A stretch of 64,000 nt of DNA from SFDP01 sp051891855. Lineage in GTDB: Bacteria; Bacillota; Clostridia; Lachnospirales; Lachnospiraceae. A model generated the notes under the pieces. The model made no database searches. It saw only the letters and a list, made by a program, of their open reading frames with translations, and was not told where the DNA came from. A program made the translations under genes and the position numbers. The DNA lies in assembly GCA_051891855.1 (NCBI GenBank), contig JBJFFP010000001.1, positions 1 through 64,000 on the forward strand. The letters run 5' to 3'. Shown piece after piece: positions 7,107 through 14,236 of this stretch; position 1 is the stretch's first letter; each line of letters opens with the position of its first letter.

Positions 7107-7958
7107 TTAAGTCTGTGTTATGCTGCGGCTTTTTTTGCGGTATTCACGGGGAGAGCAAAGATGCTGCTTCTTAAAAATCTGTGAAAAATAACTGGGGGAA
7201 GAAAAACCGCAGATATGGCTGATTAAAGCCAGGGAAAGATCGGTTGTTTCTAAAAGATGAGCCCCCTCATCGATTCTTTTGGAAATCAGATAATTAATAG
7301 GAGATATTCCGTACTCTTCGGCAAAGGCATGAGCTAAATAGAATTTGCTTACATGGGAAATCTCGGCTAACTGATCCAAAGTGATATTTTCCTTATAGTG
7401 TTGGTCAATGTAACGGCGAATGTGGCTGCTCATGCGGCTGGTTTTTTGGGATACGGGTGCCAGAGTGGTGGAGAAATTAGTCTGCCTTTCCAACAAAACG
7501 ACCAGAATTTCCATCAGGTTTTGACAGATGATCTCGTTTCCCGGAATTTTGGCTTCTACTTCATACAAAAGCTTCTGCAAATAGAAGAAGATGGTCTCCT
7601 GAATGTCTTTAAAGTTGACGATGCGGTAGTCCGGCTCCTGATTATTCGGATCAGCAAGCTGGAGACCTTCGATGCCCAGTACAATATATTTAAAAGGAGA
7701 GCCGTTCAGGCTGAGTTCAGTATGAAGGACTCGGGGGTTAATGATGACCAGATCATTTACGGAGACAAGGTGAGTTACACCTTCAATAAAAAATTGTCCC
7801 TCGCCTTCGACGACATAGAAGAGTTCGGCACAGTGATGGGTATGCTGTATGCTGTGCCAGTCACCACCGTAGGTAGCCTGGCTCACATAGAGTAGCTTGG
7901 CGGATTTGCGCAGAGAATCTTCTTGATGTAAGGATAAATCGTAGCGATTGTTGCTCAT
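7107..7958 (-). CDS. AraC-family transcriptional regulator (copy 2)
   Basis: A 283-residue paralogue of the AraC regulator at 4325-5176. It has the same length, the same N-terminal cupin core (GDWHSIQHTHHCAELFYV) and the same C-terminal double helix-turn-helix ending CGFSSPSYFSQIFKKQ. AAAGGAGG stands 5 bases before the ATG. It is divergent from the ABC transporter / GH95 / GH112 operon, which it probably activates when its oligosaccharide ligand is bound. The divergence in the N-terminal domain between the two copies suggests different or overlapping inducers. Its 3' end meets the beta-helix gene tail to tail with zero spacing. Confidence 0.87.
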   Translation of the reverse strand: MSNNRYDLSLHQEDSLRKSAKLLYVSQATYGGDWHSIQHTHHCAELFYVVEGEGQFFIEGVTHLVSVNDLVIINPRVLHTELSLNGSPFKYIVLGIEGLQLADPNNQEPDYRIVNFKDIQETIFFYLQKLLYEVEAKIPGNEIICQNLMEILVVLLERQTNFSTTLAPVSQKTSRMSSHIRRYIDQHYKENITLDQLAEISHVSKFYLAHAFAEEYGISPINYLISKRIDEGAHLLETTDLSLALISHICGFSSPSYFSQIFKKQHLCSPREYRKKSRSITQT

Positions 7959-8330
7959 GTGGCCTCCTTTCTTATCTAAAATAGGGATATCGGTAAGAGT
8001 AAATAGCGGTCAAATGGTTAAAATTATATATTTTTAGTAAAAATATGATTATTTTGCTGAATTTGAAAATAAAATGGAAGATTAAAAGCAATATTGCTAT
8101 AAAAACACTAAAGATAATATAAGTTTATAAATGTATTATAAAAAGACAAAAGGAAAAATGCAAGAATATTTAAGATAATATTGAAGAAATAAGGGAGGAT
8201 TTTGAAGAAAAATAAATAAAAACAAAAAGAGAAAATAAAAAAATGCATAATTATAACTAATATATTTAGTTAAAAGTGGACAAAAATAACAATAAAAGCA
8301 AGATATATAAAGAAATAAGCAAAAAGAAGA
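7959..8330. other. AT-rich intergenic control region
   Basis: About 370 bases of very AT-rich DNA between the second AraC gene and the promoter of the ABC operon. I see no open frame of note and no strong hairpin. It should hold the AraC promoter on the minus strand and AraC binding sites, but no clear repeated half-site could be identified by eye. Confidence 0.5.
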
Positions 8331-8390
8331 TTGAATAGAAAACTTAAACGGCTATACTTAAAGCACAATAGCGGCTGGATATTCTGCCGC
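8331..8390 (+). promoter_or_regulatory. Promoter and GCGGC palindrome of the ABC/GH95/GH112 operon
   Basis: TTGAAT (8331-8336), a 16-base spacer and TATACT (8353-8358) form a promoter for the solute-binding-protein gene. Just downstream, at 8371-8390, the inverted repeat GCGGC-N10-GCCGC overlaps the expected transcript start. It could be an operator or a 5' hairpin that protects the mRNA. Confidence 0.5.
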
Positions 8391-8415
8391 TTAAACAAAA
8401 AAGGAGGATACATAT

Positions 8416-9786
8416 ATGAAAAAGAGATTTGTAAGTGCACTTTTAAGTGTAGCTATGGCTGCCGTTCTTTTAGCAGGCTGTGGCAGCTCCGGTGATTCTG
8501 CTACGACTACAGGTTCAACAACACCTGCTGACACCGGCACGGATACTACAGAAGCCGGTGGCGGTACAATCAAGGTAGCAGCCGTTGAAACCGCTTATGG
8601 TGCAGATATGTGGAAGGCGGTAGCAGAAGCCTTCAGTACCCAAACCGGTATCCAGGTTGAATTAACCGTTGACAAGAATCTGGAGGACGTTATTTCTCCC
8701 GATATGAAAGCGGGTAATTATCCCGACGTTATCATGCGTGCAGTTGGTGCTGAGTCCGGAATGACTGAGACTTTTATCAAGGATGAAAATCTGGTTGAAC
8801 TGACGGATGTGTTGGCGATGACTATTCCCGGTGAGGATATAGCCGTGGGGGATAAGATGCTGGGCGGCTTTACCGACAATACCATTACTCAGCCCTATGG
8901 CAATGATAAGGTATACTTAATGCCCATGTTCTATAGCCCCTGCGGACTGTTCTACAATGCAGGTCTCTTTGCTGAAAAAGGCTGGGATGTTCCCGAGACC
9001 TGGGACGAAATGTGGGAGCTGGGTGATAAGGCAGCAGAGGAAGGAATTGCCCTGTTTACTTATCCTACTGCAGGTTATTTTGATGCTTTCCTGTACGCCT
9101 TAATGCATGAAGCATTTGGGGATAATTTCACAGACGTATTAAATTATGGTGAAGGTGTTTGGGAAACTGCAGAAGCAGAGCAGATTTTTGCTATTCTCGA
9201 TAAGTTGGCTGATTATACCGAGTCTACTACACCTGCAAATGCCAATGATGACAACTTCCAGAAAAATCAGCAGTTGGTATTAGACAGCAAAGCACTATTT
9301 ATGCCTAATGGTAACTGGGTAATCGGTGAAATGGCAGAAGCACCCCGCGCAGAAGGCTTTGAATGGGGATTCACTGCACTTCCTGCAATTACAGCAGGTG
9401 GAGAAAGAGCTTCCTACGCATGGTTTGAACAGGTATGGATGCCCGGTGGAGCCCAGAATCAGGAGCTTGCCAAGCAGTTTATTGCTTTCCTTTATTCTGA
9501 TGCAGCAGCAGAAATTTTCGCTGCACAGGGTGCTATTCAGCCCATTAACGGTTTGGCGGATTCCTTAGAAGGTGATGCTAAGATTTACTATAGTATTTAC
9601 GACACGGGTGCAGTCGCAGTATTAGATGCATTTGCAGCTACTGAAGCAATCGAAGGAACAACGATTCGTGGTACTTTCTGTGATCCTATCAACTCTGTAG
9701 TAACAGGCGACAAGACAATTGACGACTGGAAAGCACAGATCATCGCAGATAATGACACATTTAGAGCAAACCTGAAGCAGCAGTAA
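8416..9786 (+). CDS. Sugar ABC transporter substrate-binding lipoprotein
   Basis: A 456-residue extracellular solute-binding protein of the carbohydrate uptake (CUT1, MalE-like) type. Residues 1-21 form a lipoprotein signal ending in LLAGC, followed by a Ser/Thr/Gly linker and then the two-lobed binding domain. AAGGAGG stands before the ATG. It delivers an oligosaccharide to the two permeases encoded directly downstream. A terminator follows the gene, which would give more binding protein than permease. The position ahead of GH95-like and GH112 genes suggests a galactose-containing, possibly fucosylated, oligosaccharide as ligand; the sequence itself does not show specificity. Confidence 0.9.
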   Translation: MKKRFVSALLSVAMAAVLLAGCGSSGDSATTTGSTTPADTGTDTTEAGGGTIKVAAVETAYGADMWKAVAEAFSTQTGIQVELTVDKNLEDVISPDMKAGNYPDVIMRAVGAESGMTETFIKDENLVELTDVLAMTIPGEDIAVGDKMLGGFTDNTITQPYGNDKVYLMPMFYSPCGLFYNAGLFAEKGWDVPETWDEMWELGDKAAEEGIALFTYPTAGYFDAFLYALMHEAFGDNFTDVLNYGEGVWETAEAEQIFAILDKLADYTESTTPANANDDNFQKNQQLVLDSKALFMPNGNWVIGEMAEAPRAEGFEWGFTALPAITAGGERASYAWFEQVWMPGGAQNQELAKQFIAFLYSDAAAEIFAAQGAIQPINGLADSLEGDAKIYYSIYDTGAVAVLDAFAATEAIEGTTIRGTFCDPINSVVTGDKTIDDWKAQIIADNDTFRANLKQQ

Positions 9787-9817
9787 TTAAATGTCGATTA
9801 TTTGCTGAGAGAAAACG

Positions 9818-9850
9818 AAGCTGGTGTTCACTTGAGCACCGGCTTTTTTT
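9818..9850 (+). terminator. Intra-operon terminator after the binding-protein gene
   Basis: The stem AAGCTGGTG / CACCGGCTT (one G-T pair) closes a 10-base loop and is followed by a run of seven or more T. It lies between the binding protein and the first permease, where partial termination commonly sets a high ratio of binding protein to membrane components. Confidence 0.8.
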
Positions 9851-9911
9851 CAGGAAAGACAGGTGTCCCTTATTAAATTAAGATCATGGCAATTTCGAAT
9901 AGGAGAGAAGT

Positions 9912-10802
9912 ATGCGACGGACTAAAGGAAGAGGAGCTTTTATTTTTTGCTGCGTGGCTCCGGCTATTGCATTATTTGTTATTTTTATGGTGATTCCCAC
10001 TATAGATGTATTCCGTATGTCTTTGTATAAGTGGGGTGGTTATACAGCGGATAAAACCTTTGTAGGATTGAAAAATTTCAAAACATTGCTTTCCAGTGAA
10101 AAATTTCTTCGTTCTTTTCAGAATCAGATTCTTCTGATTGTAATCGTCACCATTGTAACTATGTCACTGGCATTGATTTTTGCAGCAATTTTAACCAGAG
10201 AAAAAATTAAAGGACAGAATTTCTTCAGAATTGTATTTTATATTCCCAATATTCTGTCGGTAGTCATTATCAGTGCAATTTTTTCTGCGATTTACGACCC
10301 TAATCAGGGATTACTAAATTCTATTCTCGGAGTTTTTCGAGGGGATAAGGAGCCGATTCTTTGGTTGGGAAGCCAGAAAATTGTTATTTACAGTATTGTT
10401 ATCGCCATGATTTGGCAGGCCATTGGTTATTATATGGTTATGTATATGGCAAGCATGTCCAGCGTATCCGAGAGTCTTTATGAATCGGCAGATTTGGAGG
10501 GGGCAGGCAAGATTCGGCAGTTTTTTACCATAACTCTGCCTTTAATCTGGACCAACATCAGAACCACATTAACGTTTTTTGTTATCAGTACAATAAATAT
10601 GAGCTTTTTATTCGTAAAAGCGATGACGAATGGTGGGCCGGACAGTGCTTCACATGTTTTTTTAAGTTATATGTATCAGGAAGCTTACACTAACTCATCT
10701 TACGGATACGGTATGGCAATCGGTGCGGTAGTCTTTACCTTCTCCTTTGCCCTTTCTGCAATCTTAAATGCAGTAACTAAACGTGATCCCATTGAATTAT
10801 AA
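9912..10802 (+). CDS. Sugar ABC transporter permease (MalF-type)
   Basis: A 296-residue inner-membrane permease of the CUT1 sugar-importer class. About six membrane segments are evident, the first at residues 10-30. The cytoplasmic EAA loop, which contacts the ATPase, is seen as ESADLEGAGKIRQFFTITLPLI in the second half. AGGAGAG precedes the ATG. The partner permease starts 15 bases after the stop. It forms the heterodimeric channel with that permease. No ATPase gene is in the locus, so a shared MsmX/UgpC-like ATPase elsewhere must power it. Confidence 0.9.
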   Translation: MRRTKGRGAFIFCCVAPAIALFVIFMVIPTIDVFRMSLYKWGGYTADKTFVGLKNFKTLLSSEKFLRSFQNQILLIVIVTIVTMSLALIFAAILTREKIKGQNFFRIVFYIPNILSVVIISAIFSAIYDPNQGLLNSILGVFRGDKEPILWLGSQKIVIYSIVIAMIWQAIGYYMVMYMASMSSVSESLYESADLEGAGKIRQFFTITLPLIWTNIRTTLTFFVISTINMSFLFVKAMTNGGPDSASHVFLSYMYQEAYTNSSYGYGMAIGAVVFTFSFALSAILNAVTKRDPIEL

Positions 10803-10816
10803 AAGGAGTAAGCAGG

Positions 10817-11704
10817 ATGAAAAAGAAGAAATCAATTCGTGAAACCTCAGTAATGAGTAAAATTTTAATCTATATTCCCCTGATTGCTTTGGCCATTACC
10901 ATTATTGTTCCCGTAGCATGGGTATTTATGGCATCTATTAAGGAGAATGTAGAGTTTTACCGTAATCCCTGGGCATTACCCGCAGGAGTACACTGGCAGA
11001 ATTTTGTGGATGCCTGGACGAAGGCGGATATGGGCTCTTATATGTTGAACTCTGTGATAGTAACGGCTCTTGCTTTAGTGATTTTGATTGTGGTAGCTTT
11101 GCCGGCCTCCTATGTATTGTCCCGTTTTAAATTCTTTGGAAACGGATTTTTAAATACATTGATTATGGCCGGTCTGTTCATTAATGTGAACTATATTGTA
11201 GTGCCGATTTTTTTGATGCTCAGTGAGGGAGATACCGTTCTTAGGAAAACGATAGGACAGCCGTTTTTCCTGAATAATATCTTTATACTGGCACTGGTGT
11301 ATGCTGCCACCTCTCTGCCTTTTACCATCTACCTTCTGGCAGGCTACTTTAAAACGGTTGCCAAAGACTATGAGGAAGCAGCATATGTAGATGGTGCGGG
11401 CTACTTTAGAACCATGGTACAGATTATTATTCCTATGGCAAAGCCAAGTATTATCACTGTGATTTTATTTAACTTCCTATCCTTCTGGAATGAATATATT
11501 ATTTCCATGACATTACTGACAAAACCGGAAATGAAGACTTTGCCGGTAGGATTAATGAATCTGATGGCAGCACAGAAATCTGCAGTGCAGTATGGACAGA
11601 TGTATGCCGGTCTGGTTATTGTAATGCTTCCTACCCTGATTTTATATATGCTGGTACAGAAGCAGTTGACAGAAGGAATGACAGTCGGCGGCTTGAAGGG
11701 ATAA
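10817..11704 (+). CDS. Sugar ABC transporter permease (MalG-type)
   Basis: A 295-residue inner-membrane permease, partner of the upstream MalF-type subunit. Six membrane helices are apparent, and the EAA loop reads YEEAAYVDGAGYFRTMVQIIIP, the typical MalG form. AAGGAG lies 9 bases before the ATG. The subunit completes the transmembrane channel for the oligosaccharide captured by the lipoprotein. A 59-residue membrane protein gene follows after 48 bases, then the two cytoplasmic enzymes. Confidence 0.9.
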   Translation: MKKKKSIRETSVMSKILIYIPLIALAITIIVPVAWVFMASIKENVEFYRNPWALPAGVHWQNFVDAWTKADMGSYMLNSVIVTALALVILIVVALPASYVLSRFKFFGNGFLNTLIMAGLFINVNYIVVPIFLMLSEGDTVLRKTIGQPFFLNNIFILALVYAATSLPFTIYLLAGYFKTVAKDYEEAAYVDGAGYFRTMVQIIIPMAKPSIITVILFNFLSFWNEYIISMTLLTKPEMKTLPVGLMNLMAAQKSAVQYGQMYAGLVIVMLPTLILYMLVQKQLTEGMTVGGLKG

Positions 11705-11752
11705 TTGTGGGACTGTAAATGCTGCCTCTGAAGGTGGCGGAATGGAGAGAAA

Positions 11753-11932
11753 ATGAATGAACAAAGTATAAAAATTGTAAAAGGAATTATCATTACCTTA
11801 TTATTTTGTCTTTGTGTATTTTTGGTAGTCAGGGGACACAGAAATATCAGTCTTCGTGGGCTGAGTGTACAGCTGCTTGGTTTGGCAGGGCTTCTTGGAC
11901 TGCTGGGATATTATAATAGGCAATATAAATAG
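11753..11932 (+). CDS. Small two-helix membrane protein after the permeases
   Basis: A 59-residue protein with two hydrophobic helices (about residues 10-25 and 38-52) joined by a short basic loop, ending in a basic tail NRQYK. A GGAGAG site stands before the ATG. Small proteins of this shape often follow sugar ABC permease genes in Lachnospiraceae; I think this is the DUF6903 type, but that name is from memory. A role in stabilising or regulating the permease is a guess. The GH95-like gene begins 11 bases after its stop. Confidence 0.65.
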   Translation: MNEQSIKIVKGIIITLLFCLCVFLVVRGHRNISLRGLSVQLLGLAGLLGLLGYYNRQYK

Positions 11933-11943
11933 GTAGATAGTAT

Positions 11944-14193
11944 ATGTATATGAGAAATAACAGGGTAATCTTTGACAAAAGTATAGAACGGTGGGAAAAT
12001 GGGATTCCTTTGGGGAATGGGAAGATAGGGGCTTATATCTGGGGAACACCCGGGGAGCTGAGAATTTGTATGGATCGAACCGACCTGTGGGATCGCACTG
12101 TCCCAATGAATACTGATCGGAAAGAGTTTACCTATCAACGATTGACCGAAATGGCTAAAAGCGGGCAGACTGAAGAGATACGGGAATTATTTGATGCTCC
12201 TTATAATGCCAAAGCACCTACCAAGCTGCCAGCAGGAAAAATCCTGCTTACCTTTCCTGAGGCACAGGATATAAACGGATATTTGGATTTGGAAACTGCC
12301 TGTGCCGGATTAAGCATTAAGACGCGGGAAGATAGGATAGAGGTGAAGGCCTACTGCCACGCAGAAAATAAAAGTGGTTTTATCGAAATTCAAGCAGAGA
12401 AGGATAAGGACGGAATCGGGATTCGGCTGCTGCCGCCCGGGTTTGGAAGGCCGGATGAGGAAATTAAGCAGAAAAAGAAAAGACTAACCAGAAATTTTAT
12501 TAAGGGAAGCTTGAAAGAGCTGATTTATCCCAAACCGATAGAAGGAATCCAAGAAGGATTTCCCTCCTATTATTGGTTTATACAGTCGGTTGATCAACAG
12601 TTTTCTTACGGAATCATAATGGGTATCCTTCGGGGAAAAAAGGTTATCCATATATGCTATCGTATCATCACCTCTTTGGAAGGAGAGGAATGGCTGGAGG
12701 ATGCGAAAGGGCAGATTTACAGAGAACTGGCCTTGGGGCAGGAAGACTTTGCTGCCCATACGGGATGGTGGGAAGACTATTGGAAGAAGAGTAATCTTAG
12801 ACTACCTGATTTGGAATTTGAAAAACAGTGGTATTTGGCAAATTACCTATTTGCCTCTTGCTCCAGAAAGGGAGAGTACCCGATGCCACTGCAGGGACTA
12901 TGGATGGTAGATGATGGTATGCTGCCGCCTTGGAAAGGAGACTATCACAATGATTTAAATACACAATTTTCTTATACGCATTTTTATCAGGCAAATCATC
13001 TGGAAGAAGGAGAAAGCTTTTTGGATTTTCTCTGGAAGCTGCGACCGGCAGGGCGGGAATTTGCCGAAAAGTTTTATGGAACAAAAGGAGTCTGTCTTCC
13101 GGGAGTGATGACAATTGACGGAAAGCCTTTGGGCGGTTGGCCTATGTATTCCTTGGTGCCGGTTCATCAGATTTGGCTGTGCCAATCCTTCGATTTGTAT
13201 TACCGTTATACCGGAGATGAAGAGTTTTTACGGGAAAAAGCATGGATATATCTGGAAGAAACAGCAGAGTGTATCAGCCCCCTTTTAGAAAAACGAGGAG
13301 GAAAGCTCTATCTTCCGGTATCCAGCTCTCCCGAGCTTCATGACGATGAAGCGGCCTCATGGGTTACACCCAACAGTAATTATGATCTGGCATTATTGAG
13401 ATATTTGTATAAGACGTTGGTAGAGTATGCACTTTGGTTAAAAAACGGCAGGGAAGAAATATGGCAGAATTATTTGGATAAGCTGCCGGATTTAGCAGTT
13501 AATGACAATAGTGTACTGATGATTTCACCCACCGAAAGCCTGCAGGAATCTCACCGACACTTATCCAACGCTATGGCTATATGGCCGTTAAAGCTGCTTG
13601 ATTATGAACAGCATAAGGAAATTATTGATGCCACTATTTTGGATTATGAGAAATGGGGCAGTGGAATGTGGGTGGGCTTTTCCTTCGTCTGGATGTCACA
13701 CCTGTATAGTGTGCAGGGGAACGGTGAAGGTGCCTGCGAGCAATTAAGGATTTTCTGGGAAAGCTTTTGTTCCTCCAATGGTTTTCATTTAAATGGAGAT
13801 TATAAAAAACGAGGGTATTCAACTTTCCATTATAAACCGTTCACTCTGGAGGCCAATTTTTGTGCGGCCAATGCACTGCAGGAAATGCTTTTGCAGAATA
13901 AAGAGAATGAAATCAGGCTCTTTTATGGAATTCCTGAAAGATGGCGAAAGAGGGAATTTTCCTTTGAAAATTTTCGTTCCTTCTATGGGATGATGGTATC
14001 CGCCTTTTATCATCCAGAAGAAGGAGTGAGGATTAGGATATATTCCCCGATGAGAAAAAAATTGACTGTAAAGGTAAAGGGATTTGGTGTAAAGGAAATA
14101 GAACTGGAAGGGGAAGAACAACAGGAAATTATGTTTGAAATAGAAGGTAACTGTTTGGAGGCCACATTCGGAAGGCCCGGACAGATACAATAG
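11944..14193 (+). CDS. GH95-like glycoside hydrolase, cytoplasmic
   Basis: A 749-residue enzyme with the GH95 (alpha-L-fucosidase / alpha-L-galactosidase) layout: an N-terminal beta domain opening with ENGIPLGNGKIGAYIWG (residues 18-34), then an (alpha/alpha)6 catalytic barrel, then a C-terminal beta domain. Family landmarks are LQGLW (316-320), DLNTQ (337-341), SSPE (461-464) and SHRHLS (536-541). Two positions differ from classic 1,2-alpha-L-fucosidases as I remember them: Asp337 where an Asn is expected, and Glu635 (in TLEANF) where the base Asp of QIDGNF is expected. Specificity may therefore differ. No signal peptide is present, so it works on imported oligosaccharides. It lies in the operon between the importer and the phosphorylase. 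Confidence 0.75.
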   Translation: MYMRNNRVIFDKSIERWENGIPLGNGKIGAYIWGTPGELRICMDRTDLWDRTVPMNTDRKEFTYQRLTEMAKSGQTEEIRELFDAPYNAKAPTKLPAGKILLTFPEAQDINGYLDLETACAGLSIKTREDRIEVKAYCHAENKSGFIEIQAEKDKDGIGIRLLPPGFGRPDEEIKQKKKRLTRNFIKGSLKELIYPKPIEGIQEGFPSYYWFIQSVDQQFSYGIIMGILRGKKVIHICYRIITSLEGEEWLEDAKGQIYRELALGQEDFAAHTGWWEDYWKKSNLRLPDLEFEKQWYLANYLFASCSRKGEYPMPLQGLWMVDDGMLPPWKGDYHNDLNTQFSYTHFYQANHLEEGESFLDFLWKLRPAGREFAEKFYGTKGVCLPGVMTIDGKPLGGWPMYSLVPVHQIWLCQSFDLYYRYTGDEEFLREKAWIYLEETAECISPLLEKRGGKLYLPVSSSPELHDDEAASWVTPNSNYDLALLRYLYKTLVEYALWLKNGREEIWQNYLDKLPDLAVNDNSVLMISPTESLQESHRHLSNAMAIWPLKLLDYEQHKEIIDATILDYEKWGSGMWVGFSFVWMSHLYSVQGNGEGACEQLRIFWESFCSSNGFHLNGDYKKRGYSTFHYKPFTLEANFCAANALQEMLLQNKENEIRLFYGIPERWRKREFSFENFRSFYGMMVSAFYHPEEGVRIRIYSPMRKKLTVKVKGFGVKEIELEGEEQQEIMFEIEGNCLEATFGRPGQIQ

Positions 14194-14236
14194 AAGAATA
14201 AAATTATGCAAAAAATGAGAGGAGCAACTGTCGATT

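Noticed and set aside
7398..7895. 165-codon plus-strand frame inside the second AraC gene
   Set aside because: Mirror of a conserved AraC coding sequence; no recognisable product.
8041..8330. Origin-like or mobile-element AT-rich tract
   Set aside because: No DnaA-box cluster, terminal repeats or transposase were seen; it is most simply a regulatory spacer.
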